In this document: in pieces, positions 44,963-55,460 of the stretch
How the letters are laid out: each line of letters starts with the position of its first letter
Numbering within the stretch: position 1 is the stretch's first letter
NCBI GenBank assembly: GCA_014904985.1
Contig: MU128962.1
Coordinates: forward strand, 197,471 to 261,470
Direction of reading: 5' to 3'
Length of the DNA: 64,000 nt
Source: Hydnum rufescens UP504
Taxonomy: Eukaryota > Basidiomycota > Agaricomycetes > Cantharellales > Hydnaceae
The notes under the pieces: model-generated
Seen by the model: only the letters and a program-made list of their open reading frames with translations
The model's database searches: none
What the model was told of the DNA's origin: nothing
Position numbers and translations under genes: made by a program

Positions 44963-46869
44963 CCGTAACCTGAACTTAGTTCAGTTTGAGGTCAAGCTGT
45001 TGAAGCTTGTTAAAGCCCTCCACTGATGTGTATAATACATCTGTCCTTTTTATCTTCTCAAGGTTATTTACTGACATTCAACCTTCACTTACAGTCCCAA
45101 TCATGAGAAAGCTCCACTATTCCATGAGTGTAGTCCATCCTTGAAACATCATAGCACCGCATCACCCACATCACACCCTCATTCCTCTCCTGTATGGCAC
45201 CCTCATCCATTACCCTCAAAAGCAGCCCATCGCCAAGCTAAAACAGTCCACTTCTCCAATGATGATGGATCTGGTAATGATGGCGATTCATCAGAACTTG
45301 ATGATGATGAAAACACAGATGAGGATGTGCATCAGGATAATACTGCTACAAGCCCTGGTGCCAAGACCCAGGGGAAGTCATATGTGACAGGGCCTTTGCC
45401 CATTGAGCTTGCAAATGAAGTGAAAGGCTTAACACAGGCCTTCACTGATGCTCTGGCCAAACTTGCTGAAAAACATAATTGCCCATTGCATCAGGTGGAG
45501 TGCCTTGCCAATCTCACTTTGACTCTGAAAGCCAAGTGTGCCTCAAATCCTTTCAATGGGTATGCATGGAAGTGGAAAAAGGAGGGTCTTCCAGCTTGTG
45601 AGTACTCCTTTTGTTCTTTGAGTCAGTAGGAACATGTCCTAATAAGCATCTGTCTATAGTGCCTTCCAGCAAATTGAAGGATGTGTACCTTAAAGAGAAG
45701 GAAGCTTTCGATGGTGATCCTGAGGGTCTTGAGTCATGGCTTGAGGACCTACGTATCTTGGCTCAAACTGCAAGGGTGGATAATGACATCAAGCTGACCC
45801 AGGGGTCCAAAGTTGCCAAGTTCATGGCACAAAAGAAGAAGGCAATGAAGGCTGAAATGGCGCACATGGCCAAATTCGATGTCCATACAATACTATTTGT
45901 TGTTGCAGGACAAGCAGGCACTCATGTGGCACATGCCCAAAATGCTGTAATCTGCGGATCTCCTGAAATTGAAAAGATTGCAAATGGCAAATTCAACCTG
46001 GATAAGTGTCTCAATGACCTCTTTGTCAAGGTCTTGCATCAATGCCTCAATGGATGTGGTCTATTGAAGTGGCATGAAGAGACCAAGAAGGCAGAGAAAG
46101 CAAAGGAACTCAAGTCCCATGATGCTGCCTACTCTGCTGCCTCAAAATATATTAGGAACCTTTTTGTTGACCATGCATGGTTTCCAAATACTGTTCCTTG
46201 GACATGCCTACTATTCATGTTGGCCCAGCATCATGTGTGCATTGTTGGTTGGCCACTGGAAGCAGAGTGCCCTGCCCCCCACCCTCGATGAGGCCACAAA
46301 ACATGGGAAGGTGGAGAGTGGAGATATCTCATTAGCAAATTCCACAAAGGCAAAGGCTGTTCCATCAAGGTCAAGTCTTGGAATTCAGAAGATGAAGATG
46401 AAGATGATGATATTGCCTTAATCATTGACCGGACTGGTACAGTTGTCCACCATGTTCGTGATATTGCCATTGAACACTCCTCATTGAATACTGCTGGACC
46501 TTCAAACATTCAACACTTATCAAAGGACTCCCATGGGCGCTTCACCCAGAGTGCCAAGTCTGAAGGATTGAGCAGTACTAATCTGCCCAATTCAAAGTGC
46601 CAAAAGGGCAAGAAAGCACAGCTGAAGTCCACTGAGGTGATCACCTCAGGAGATGAGATGGATGATGATTCCCTTGGGTTGGATGCTCCCAATAAGCCAA
46701 CCAAATTGACGATTACCCACCCAATTCTGCGTCAACATCTAGATGGCCCCCAGAACTATGGGGAATTAGGTCTGAATGCTCTCCAAGGAGTGAGTGTCCC
46801 AACTTCTGGCCACACATTCAGAAAGTCTAATCCTCTCTTCTGTCTTGCTGGACCATCTGACTTCATACT

Positions 46870-46885
46870 AGGGTATTGCACGGGG
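46870..46885 (+). repeat. Left terminal inverted repeat
   Basis: AGGGTATTGCACGGGG; 15 of 16 bases match the right end, and the single difference is C/T at a CpG. G-rich sequence with several small palindromes follows to about 47060 (for example CATACTGTATATGG/CCATACAGTATA). Confidence 0.8.
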
Positions 46886-47317
46886 TCCCCATGGGGGAAT
46901 TTAGGACCTCCCGCCCCGTGGGGTTGAAAACCCGCCCCTGTGACTCATGGGGGTAGAAGCCATGGGATACATGATGGGGTTGAAAAACCCAAGGGAAACC
47001 CGTGGGTTTCCCGCAGGACCATATCCTCATACTGTATATGGCCCATACAGTATACTGAGGGCCAGAATATTTAATATTTATTTATTTATTGCAACTATAT
47101 ACAATGAGTGTTGCATCGGATGTGGGGGCCTTGGCTGTGATCTCATTGGGTGAATTTTCATGCAGGGAAGGACAATGTGTGGCTGCATGGCTATTGGGCG
47201 GGGTTCATGTGGGTTTTGATGGGGTGTTCATATTGGGTCGCAGGTGGCTGCGTGTTTCATCTTGTGTGTTCTTGTCATGGGGTTTTGTGGATTGAGAGGA
47301 CACTTGAGAGGACACCT

Positions 47318-50300
47318 AGAATGATCAAGAACATGTTAGTTTAAAGAAAAAACAGAAGTAGAGTGCTCAAAGAGCAGCAGTATTGGGCACTGTTGTCACT
47401 GAGACACTTACAATGATTACCACACCTGCCGTGGCGGGTGTGTGGTACGAGATGAAGTCGATCGTCATGTTCAGGGGCCAGGCACTCAGGGCTTGGGCGG
47501 CTGCACATCAAAATTTGTGTTGGGGACTCGTCCATGTCCTCGTTGGGCGGGTTTTTGCTTAGGGAAGGGACCTAGAACAACAATAAATAATACATTAGTA
47601 AAAAAAAAGAAAACAGAGAGGTGCCAAAAGAGCAGCTTTTGCTGCTCTTTCGGCACCAGTGGGATTAGACATCCCTGATGTCACCACACACCCGCAGAAG
47701 TGGGTGCGTGGTACCATATCTGATTTGTTGTCATCTTATAGCTTGCTGATACTTGGAGCTTGGGGATTGGGGTCTGGGTGGCTGTGCACTCCATATTTTG
47801 CCGTAGGTCTTGTCTCTGCATTGATCAGGTGGGGGTTTTGGGGAGGGAGAAAGAACCTAGAATAGTGGATATGTTAGTAAAAAAATAATACAAGCAACGC
47901 CAAAAGAGCAGCTGGTGCTGCTCTTTTGGCATCATGGTACACCCCATATAGAAAATACTCACCTAATATTGCCACACACCCACTGAAGCAGGTGTGTGGC
48001 ACCGTATTTGAGGCCTTGTTGTATTGGTGGCAGATAGTTGAGCATTGGGGTCTTGCATGGCTGCACACACGCCCGTATTTCACCCCGGTATCATCATTGT
48101 CGGTTCTGGTGGGTGCTGTTGCAGGGTTCGTGCGGGTCTGTCGATCGAGTGCAATGCAATGACCTAGAATAATAAATACATTAGTAAAAAATGAAAAAAG
48201 TCACACAAAAAGAGCAGCTTGGGCTGCTCTTTTTGCATGAATGACAGTGTGTGGATTGCATGAAAATAAATAAACTTACCTTAATTACCACACCCACCAC
48301 AGCAGGTGTGGTACCTCCTTTCACCCGGCATAGTCATTGTTGGGTCTGGCAGGTGCAGGGGGTTCATGTGGGTCTGTTGATTGAGCATGATGTGATGTCC
48401 TAGAATAATAAAATACATTAGTAAAAAATGAAAAAAAAAAAAAAAGTCACGCAAAAAGAGCAGCTTGGGCTGCTCTTTTTGTGCGACGGCGTTATAGAAG
48501 AAGGATTGGGAGCTCTGATGACTGTCAAATCAAACTCTGGTTCAGCCAGTGTGTAGATGGGAGACTGTATTTCTGTTTTTATTCAATGGGCTGGTTCACT
48601 TTGACAGTTGATCACTCTCTAACAAGTTGTGTATGGTATTCAGTGATGGTAAGGCAATGGTATGGACTAGCTATAGTCAATGATATATCGTGGGATGCTT
48701 ATGAAAGGCTTATACATGTTGTATTGAACTGTTTACTGCTATTTGTGTGTACCTATTTGTGTCCTCCTGGTCAAAATGCGGATTCTAAAGAGGGTTCTGG
48801 ACTAGTTTAAGCTTGATTCAGTGTGTCAATGTATTTCTTTCTTCTTCTGACTTGACTTTATTATTACTCACCTTTCCTTGGATGTCCAGCAACTCTAACC
48901 TTAGGTCCTGCAACTATCCTTGGCTTAGTATTTCACGTAGAGGGCTTCCAGTGACTTAGTCTTAACAACCTTGTATATGACTTAGCTCTAGATGGCTTTC
49001 AGATCAGTACTCTCTTCAGATGCAAGCAGATTTGTAGACAGTAGTATATTCTAGTAGTGAGAAGATGATGGGGGGATACAGGAAAATCTACCAGCTTTTA
49101 TACCTTTCTGAAGGTGGCTGTGTTTAAAGAATATGACTCACTCCTAGGTGAGTCATATGTGAGAACAATAGGGTTGTCAAGGAGGGTGAGTCATTCATAA
49201 AGTGGTTGCATGATAGGTGAGTCATTCATAAAGTGGTTGCAAGATAGGTGAGTCATTCATGAACAGAACAAAAGGGTGGCTAAGAAGGTGTTATCTTTCA
49301 TAAAGTGGTTGCAAGGAGGGTGAGTCATTCATAAACAGAACAAAAGGGTAGTCAAGGGAGTGTTATCTTTCTTATCTGTGAGGTTCTAGAAGTTATTTGT
49401 GGCAATGGGAGATGAAATCAAAGGATATTTCCGAGTTCTTGGAGATTAATTTGTTTGTAGTCCAGTGGTTAAGATGTTTTTGTTGCTGGTTGATAATGGG
49501 GACAAGTGCATGGGATGGGATTTGATGTAGAAACAACAGTTTACATCCATAATAGACGTTCTTGGTATCATTCAATGCGGATTTTTAACAGCTTTCTGGG
49601 CACAGTGGTTCTGAGCAGATCCAGTGTAAACTGACAGAGAAATTTGTTTTTTACTGATGGGTGTTGATTCTGATAGTAATATCGTTCTGTAGAGTTCAGT
49701 TTTGATCTGTTCTTTGCATGCTCAGTACCGTTGGATGCAGATTTTTATATCTTTCCAGGCGCAGTTGTTCCGAGAGGATTGAATGTGAACTGACGGAGAA
49801 ATTCGTTTTTTTACTGAAAATCCCAGATTCTGACAGTAATATTGGTCTGGAGAGTGCATTTCTGGTCCATTCGACTTGTGTTTGGTACCATTTGAAAGGT
49901 ATAAATCGTGGCTTTCCGAGAGTTATATGGGCGTACCTCTCCAATCAAAACTGATGGAGTTATAGAACGAATTCGATTTCTGCATGTAGCCATAATTGAT
50001 TTCGTAATAGGTCACATGATCATTCCAATGGCTGGGATCAATGGATATTCGCATTTTCTGATACTGGATGTTTTTATCTTCCACAGCATACAGATTGCAT
50101 GAAAAATAAATAACCTTACCTTAATTGCCATACACCCACCACAGTGGGTGTGTGGTACCTCCTTTTCTCTGGTATTGTCGTCATCGGTTCTGGTGGGTGC
50201 TGGAGTCTGTGGATCGAATGTGATGTAATGACCTAAAATAATAATACATTAGTAAAAAATTGCGCAAAAAGAGCTGCTTGGGCTGCTCTTTTTGCACGAC

Positions 50301-50340
50301 GGTGTACACATTGCATGAAAAATAAATAAATAAGCTTACC
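47318..50340 (-). repeat. Left array of hairpin exon-intron units (six units)
   Basis: On the minus strand each unit has a donor (GTAAGY or GTGAGT), hairpin A, ACTAAT/ACTAAC, acceptor CTAG or TTAG, then an exon-like piece with hairpin B. Hairpin A lies at 47620-47655, 47899-47930 (perfect 14-bp stem, 4-base loop), 48206-48235, 48452-48481 and 50264-50295, with a degenerate one near 47365. Hairpin B lies at 47419-47446, 47682-47711, 47971-48000, 48287-48312 and 50128-50155. The intron-like pieces are 50233-50339 (107 bp), 48164-48279 (116 bp) and 47857-47962 (106 bp); one more is 123 bp after removal of the LTR inside it. The exon-like pieces share AAATATGGASTGCRCAGCCA with the right array. 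Confidence 0.8.
48493..50085 (-). repeat. Solo LTR of the 1593-bp family (copy B), inverted
   Basis: Same length as copy A and in the opposite orientation. It is flanked by GCGT (48489-48492) and GCAT (50086-50089), a likely target duplication changed by one CpG transition. It lies within an intron-like part of the hairpin array, between hairpin A and its donor. Differences from copy A that I checked are CG to CA/TG changes (for example ACGGCTACGCGCAG against ATGGCTACATGCAG). Confidence 0.88.
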
Positions 50341-50880
50341 TTCACAGTCTAGACTCACCCGCAAGCGCCTGGAGCCTGGATCGGGTATTGAGGGGTTGGA
50401 GGCGGAAAATTTCTTGTCAACTGTAGAAAGGTCTATAGGGTGTCTGATAATTTTAGGATAGTGGGGGATATCCAATGCAATGTAGTTGACAGGTGGGTTC
50501 AATGGGACAGTGTCCCTTTGTTTTCTGAGGGTGTGGAGAGTGGATTGCGCAAACTTGAACTGTGCGGGAGATAATGTGGTGTGCATTGGAGAGTTCATAT
50601 AGAGAAAAGAATTTAAAAAGAGGAAAAATAAATAGATCAAGGTCCACTTACAAGTGCAGCTTTAGCTAATAGGGACCCCTCGATGAATGGTGTGGTTTTG
50701 AACGAAATGGGAGCCATGGACATATCCATTGCGCTCTCATCAGTCATTTCAACATCCCCGATCCCATGCCCATTGGGCTTGATGTCAGGGCGAGGCTCAA
50801 CGCTGATGAGCCGGCAATGTCCGAGTCATAATCATCCATGTGAACATGATGAGACACGCAGCCGCTGAACACCAAGGGCC
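50339..50880 (-). pseudogene. Captured BET-type bromodomain fragment
   Basis: The minus strand reads DVEMTDESAMDMSMAPISFK and TTPFIEGSLLAKAAL (about 50740-50655), then a GTAAGT donor and an intron, then LSPAQFKFAQSTLHTLRKQR, PLNPPVNYIALDIPHYPKII and RHPIDLSTVDKKFSASNPSI, ending at a donor GTAAGC at 50339. This is the first half of a bromodomain as found in fungal Bdf1-like BET proteins: helix Z, ZA loop and helix A. The following exons are not bromodomain, so helices B and C with the acetyl-lysine-binding Asn are absent. It therefore cannot read acetylated histones. It is best explained as a host gene fragment caught by the transposon, with its own splice signals retained. Confidence 0.75.
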
Positions 50881-50922
50881 TGGCCTCCAAATGGCTGTAA
50901 AGTACCGACCAATAAAATACAA

Positions 50923-51860
50923 CCACACACCACTTCAGCAGGGGTGGCTATATCTGATAAGTGTTTAAATTAAAACTTGTACAATGGCGCCAAAAGAGCA
51001 GCAGTAGCTGCTCTTTTGGCATTGCTTCTCTTTTATTTTACTAATGTACTATCTGTTATTCCAGGCTGCCCCCCTGTGTTAAAATTGGCCCAAACAAAGC
51101 CCCCCGCATAATACAGATGTGCGCAGCCACCAAAATCTCAAGGGTCCAGCTCCCCGAGCCCGTGAAGACCCACACAGTATGCAATGATGGATAAAACACA
51201 GTACCACACACCTGCCAAAGCGGGTGTGTAGTAATCTGGTGAGTTCTCTGTCAATATACATACAATCACACCAAAAGTGCTGCTGCTGCAGCTCTTTTGG
51301 TGCTGTCTGTTCTCTTTTTTACTAATGTACCATTCATTATTCTAGATGGCCCCTTGCTGTGTGAACACCCACCCGATGATGACACAGACGAGGTCCCACC
51401 TGAAATATGGACTGCGCAGCCACCCCAGACCCTGCCCGAGGGTCCAGCCCTTGAACAACCGCACACTGCACAATCATGGCTCAAGAAGGGAGGAAACTTC
51501 CGTCTCGCGATGAACCCGCTCAAACCCAAACTCTGAAGGATAACCAGTGGAGTCTATTGATTGTTGGCAATACCTCTCATCAAACACCACACACCCGCCA
51601 CAGTGGGTGTGTGGTGATCTAGGTGGGTGTTCAATCACTACATATACAAAGGCACCAAAAGAGCAGTGAATCTGCTCTTTTGGTGCTGCCTGAGTTCTTT
51701 TTTTACTAATGATGTATTATTCATTATTCTAGGCTTCCCCTCGCTATGAAAACACACCCAACATGAATATGGTCAAGGGTCCATATGAAATACCACCACA
51801 CAGCTGCCCAAGGGCCCAGCCCTTGAATGTCTGCACAATCCCAGAACACCTGTGAAGCCC
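50923..51860 (+). repeat. Right array of hairpin exon-intron units (three units)
   Basis: Mirror image of the left array. Hairpin A is at 50989-51020 (perfect 14-bp stem), 51269-51302 (imperfect) and 51652-51686 (perfect 15-bp stem). Hairpin B is at 50923-50947 (degenerate), 51203-51232 and 51585-51616. The intron-like pieces are 51239-51345 (GTGAGT..CTAG, 107 bp) and 51623-51732 (GTGGGT..CTAG, 110 bp). Each has TTTTTACTAATG about 25 bases before the acceptor. Exon-like pieces start at 51065 (GCTGCCCCCC), 51346 (ATGGCCCCTTG) and 51733 (GCTTCCCCTCG) and are homologous to each other. Confidence 0.8.
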
Positions 51861-52197
51861 CACATTATGGGGGGAATTTGGCCTGGTGGGTTTATCCTCT
51901 TTTTTCGCATTTTTGATACAAATATTATTCAGCTGAGTACAATTGTAATTATGTAATTATTGAATAAATATAATATTCATTATGAGAATATTTGAGAATT
52001 GTATAATGAGCTGAACTTGACTGCCTGAGTGTAGCAAGTAGGGACATTACAGTAGTATCAATAGTCTGGGACTCCCTACATAGTCTCAGATCAAACCCGC
52101 CTGCATATTCCCGGGGATGGCGGGTTCTTGGCGGGTTTTAGTCACAGGTCCATATTGGTACTCCCTCCCCATGGGGATCTCCCCCACAGGGTCAAAA

Positions 52198-52213
52198 CCC
52201 CATGCAATACCCT
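52198..52213 (-). repeat. Right terminal inverted repeat
   Basis: CCCCATGCAATACCCT, the inverse of the left end with one transition. The adjoining 52150-52200 region is G/C-rich like the left subterminal region. Confidence 0.8.
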
Positions 52214-52602
52214 ACTTTGTACCTGGCCAACCAAATTCTGATCATTCTGTTGGTCTCGCTGGACCATCCAACTTTGTCCCTGGCCAATCAAGCAGTGATC
52301 CTCTCTTCGGTCTTGCTGGGCAATCCAACTTTGTCCCTGGCCAGTCAAACAGTGACACTCTCTTTGGTCTCACTGGACAATCCAACTTTGTCCCTTGCCA
52401 ACCAAATTCTGATCCTTCTGTTGGTCTTGCTGGACTGGCTGGACCATCCAACTTTGTCCCTCACCAATCAAACTCTGTCTTTGGTCTCCCTGGATCATCC
52501 AACTCTGTACCTGGGGTGAAAAGTGAAGTTGACTGGTCTATACTCTATCGAGATATGATGCAGCATGGGATGTATAGTTCATTTGGGAACATGCCAGAGT
52601 AG

Positions 52603-53385
52603 GCTGACTGACTCTCACTGCATGTTTTAATTCATTCACCCTATCATTCTTTAATTTTCTCATCTTACTCCACCCCCCTCTCATCTACAGTAGTTTTTGT
52701 TACTTGTGTAACTAATACCACAGCCCAGTTGATAAAATTTGATTCCTCACTACTGAGTCCATCTGCAAAAGAGCACCTTAAGCTGCAGGGAAAATTGCCA
52801 AAGTTCCCTTGAAGGGGCCCCTGGGGCCCCCATGTCTCAATCTGAAAATGACCTTATCTGGCCCCTGGGGGCCCCCTGGTGAAATCCCTACTTAGATATA
52901 ATAAAAGCAAGGCTCACTATATCTAAGGTGATGGGGAAAAGTGGCTGACTGGGTTGAGAAGCATATACATCTTTAACATATTTTTCAAATTTTTTAAATG
53001 GCTGGCTGGGGAGGTATAAACAAAGAGAGTAAAAAGTGGCAAACATTGCAACAGTTTTGTGGGTCACTGTACATACTCGAAATTATTCTAAGGGTGGGTG
53101 GGAAAATGTAGAGCAGGTGGATGACTATATTCATCCTAGATGTATCACTACATACATACATAAATCCATACATACATCAGAAACAAAGGAGAAAAATGTA
53201 ATGCCAAGGGGGGGAAGGAGACGAAGATGATGATAATGGGGCAATGACAAAGATGACAATGACGACAGAGGTGATGAAGGTATTGACAACAAACAGGTTG
53301 ATAACAAAGAGGAAGAGGACTACACAGCAGGCTTGAAATACCAAGGTTGATCCAGCTCTGGTTCGAATATTATTTGCCACACTGG
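52603..53385. other. No gene; GGGGCCCC palindromes
   Basis: At about 52815-52885 GGGGCCCCTGGGGCCCCC and GGCCCCTGGGGGCCCCCTGG form palindromes. Otherwise AT-rich, with CATACATACATA at about 53150. Confidence 0.4.
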
Positions 53386-54925
53386 TCAAACTTTTGTACA
53401 TGCAAAACTCTCCAAATTTGAAGAAACACTGCTGCTGCTGAGATCAGCAATTGCCCACCTCACGATCTGCCGAATGTCTGAGTTCATTGTGTCCCCAACA
53501 GTTGGCCAGATATTCAAGTTGAAACTGAGCGGGGTACCCTTGACAGGTGTTTTATGCGCAATCAACTGCATCTCCATACATCGCATCCCAATGGTCACAG
53601 AAGCCGGGTTTCCCTGGTGCACACTATAGAGTTGCCTGCTTAGCCATTCTGTGTCAAATTCAACAGAAGTCATGGGGTGACTTTGCTGTGGACCAGGGCA
53701 GGGATCTATCAGAGCCAGAAACTGCTTGTAATCCAGCATCTCATTGATGGCATCAAGGGGTATCAAGTAGGGGATTGGACCAACAGCCAGAAGCTCCTTA
53801 ACCTCAGCCATAGAATGGGCATTGACGTAGGCCTCCTGCATGTACCGCACTTCCATCACTCCTAAGCAGTTCACCAGGTCATTTTCATACTGGAAAGACT
53901 CCACCTGGTTGTTGACCAGAGACCCTGCCAATATCTGGAGACAGGAATCGTGCTTAGCCATGTCCTTGAACAGGAGGTACATGTGGTATTGTGCCCCCTT
54001 CCTTCGATTCAGCCTCAGCCTGCGAGCTGCAAGGACCCCATGCTCAGAATATCTCCACACCCAATCCATAGGCTCCTCTGTGTGATCAATCCCTTCAATA
54101 TCCAATGCTGGCCAGTGAGCCATTCTCAGGCACTTGGGTGGGGGCTGTCAGGGCCACGCTGCAATGAGGGCACCAAACAAATGTAAACACAAATAATTCC
54201 AGCTAAGTCTGGTGTAAGTCCGGCTAAGTCCACAAGAATCCGGGCAAGAATGAGATAAGGAGGTTAGGGATGTCGGAGGAGCAGTCCAGCAGCCTGGAAG
54301 GGACTAGGCAGAAATGAGCACAGCAGTCCTTAAGCTCGTGGAGTCAACTGGATGATACTCAGAGCTGTAGTCCAGAGTAACAGCGGAAATCCTGAGATTA
54401 TGTAATATGAATATGGAATACATGAAGGCTGACCTGTAGTCTGGAGTAACAGTGGAAATCCTGAGAGACCAAAGCTGGGGTCTCTGGACTTCACTCTCGG
54501 ACTACTTATACATGATGACTATACTACAGGGGAGTGATCACTAAACTGTGAGTGGTTACAAGGGGGACAGGAACAGGAACAGGAACAGGAACTCGGCCAG
54601 GGGGCAAACCAGAAGCAATGGGAAATGAAAAGGAAATGAAACCAAGATAGGGTTGGATCGGAGTCAAACCGGAATCAAGCCAGAAGCAAAGTGGACTTGG
54701 GCGAAGGAACTAAGTGGAGAACTGGACTGGAGGTGGGTGGACAAGGACCGGAGTGACCCGGAGTGGACTGGAGTGGACCGGAGTAAGCTGGAGTGGACCA
54801 GAGTAAGGGACAAACCCTGACAGGGGCCATGATACATTGTTACCAGGCTTCATCACACTAGATGATGGTCCTGCCACTAAGGGAGTCAAACGAGACTCCA
54901 GCCCTGAGTTGGGTGAGGGAGGCAA
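53386..54925 (-). pseudogene. Gene of unknown function, split by a solo gypsy LTR
   Basis: A minus-strand stretch from about 54925 (PLVAGPSSSVMKPGNNVSWP) is cut at 54823 by the LTR. After the LTR the same frame continues PPKCLRMAHWPALDIEGIDH and stays open for 245 codons to 53386 (AAQYHMYLLFK-like helix, NQVESFQYENDLVNCLGVME, VTIGMRCMEMQLIAHKTPVK). Joining across one GGGGC gives an uninterrupted reading. The 245-codon part is free of stops, so decay is limited. The family is not recognised; the mix of charged and hydrophobic residues suggests a soluble helical protein. Confidence 0.5.
54146..54822 (-). repeat. Solo LTR of the gypsy family, 677 bp
   Basis: On the plus strand it begins TGTCAGGGCC and ends ACCCTGACA, the inverse of 1557-2221. 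A perfect 5-bp target duplication GGGGC is at 54141-54145 and 54823-54827. It probably arose by recombination between the LTRs of a full element. Many positions that are CCGG or CG in the left copy are TG or CA here. Confidence 0.93.
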
Positions 54926-55460
54926 AGAGTGAGGAGAATGCCCTTGACTTTGCAGTGATTGCGGCCCATGAGCTCCTGGTGACAGGGATTATCTTTGTGG
55001 AGATCAGGAGTGTTGTCATCTTGGCGGAGTCTGTGACCAGGAGCATCATTGCAGGGACTGAGAGTGTCATTGACATGGTGGTGTCCTTGACTGAATATGT
55101 CTCCGTGGAGACAGAGAGGATCACCTTCCAGCTGGATGTTGAAGGGACTCAGACAGCCCCTTGACAATCCAGCCTGTTCAGTGGCTCTGTCCCGATCTCA
55201 TTGGCTCTGATTGTCCCACAATGGTGCAAGAGAATCACATTGCCATTCTTGGACCCTTGGGGCTCCCAGTGGCCTCTCAGGGGAATAAGCATACCCCGAG
55301 GTGCTCTTGGGGGTTCTCAAGACATGGGGACAGGATGAGGCTCAGGGGGACAGGCAGCAGAATGACAATATGAAGAGTCCAGGGCAGGGGGGGGATGCTG
55401 AACAGGGGCCACAGGGCGTGGAGTGTTGACATCAGGAAGTCCAGGAGCAGGTGCAGGGGG
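54926..55460. other. Uncertain coding relics
   Basis: Overlapping ORFs exist on both strands (plus 54862-55164, 100 codons; minus 54858-55124). Neither has a motif. It may contain the 5' exons of the gene at 53.4-54.9 kb and the 3' end of the next one. Confidence 0.3.

Larger units (their letters stand above)
42488..45026 (+). pseudogene. Gene of unknown function, split by a solo LTR
   Basis: Exon 1 starts ATG at 42488 (MASTTPKSPIKTYKKTHTFR) and a donor GTATGT follows at about 42598. A later exon reads CGNTTHCKCKVMDAPLKVGP, then PGAKRKVCIVGSTPSTSRST, a TGA, then VFVEMTEQQVSWP and a 180-codon open stretch (LEEVQKYMPAELLKEAWALA, ALQLLKSIPEARPGDILHIW) up to EH at 43367. The LTR at 43370-44962 is inserted there. 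After it the same frame continues ..EHR-NLNLVQFEVKLLKLVKAL to a stop at 45024-45026, so the insertion cut off only the last 20 or so residues. The Cys/His-containing part might bind a metal. The family is not recognised. Confidence 0.55.
46869..52213. mobile_element. Foldback/Mutator-like DNA element with hairpin exon-intron arrays
   Basis: The ends are inverted: AGGGTATTGCACGGGG at left, AGGGTATTGCATGGGG reading in from the right. The flanks ACTTCATAC (46860-46868) and ACTTTGTAC (52214-52222) form a 9-bp duplication that differs only by CA versus TG, the two decay products of CG. Removing the element plus one flank gives a continuous host frame (SDFVPGQPNSD). Inside are a left array on the minus strand, a truncated bromodomain exon, a right array on the plus strand, and a later solo LTR. 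Without the LTR it is 3.75 kb. No transposase is seen. A 9-bp TSD and arrays as inverted arms suggest a Mutator-related foldback element; this classification is inference. Confidence 0.72.
45141..52602 (+). pseudogene. Gene of unknown function interrupted by a 5.35-kb transposon
   Basis: Exon 1 (45141-45597) has an acidic stretch (SGNDGDSSELDDDENTDED) and a helical region (IELANEVKGLTQAFTDALAK). A 62-bp intron GTGAGT..CTATAG follows (45598-45659). Exon 2 continues LPSSKLKDVYLKEKEAFDGD, FDVHTILFVVAGQAGTHVAH and NTVPWTCLLFMLAQHHVCIV to a TGA at 46289-46291 where CGA would fit, then stays open to 46868. After the transposon the frame resumes at 52214 and ends at 52602. The C-terminal part is a repeat of about 16 residues (GPSNFVPGQSSSDPLFGLAG type, six copies), one copy of which was hit by the insertion. 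From memory it resembles an expanded family of agaricomycete proteins of unknown function. Confidence 0.65.

Noticed and set aside
47610..48490. Rho-independent-terminator-like hairpins followed by T runs
   Set aside because: Hairpins with T-rich tails do occur, but this is eukaryotic DNA and the T runs are the pyrimidine tracts before ACTAAT...CTAG acceptors.
43370..50085. One large transposon with 1.6-kb terminal inverted repeats
   Set aside because: Each arm has its own short flanking duplication and sits in a different host context, and a third copy exists alone at 32.1 kb. Two independent solo LTRs explain the data better.
47318..51860. CRISPR-like array (regularly spaced palindromic repeats)
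   Set aside because: The host is a eukaryote. The spacers are homologous to each other and carry splice signals, and orientation reverses in the middle.
46869..52213. Target duplication of TA or ACT for the large element
   Set aside because: Both are compatible with the ends, but only the 9-bp duplication restores the host frame and the repeat register.
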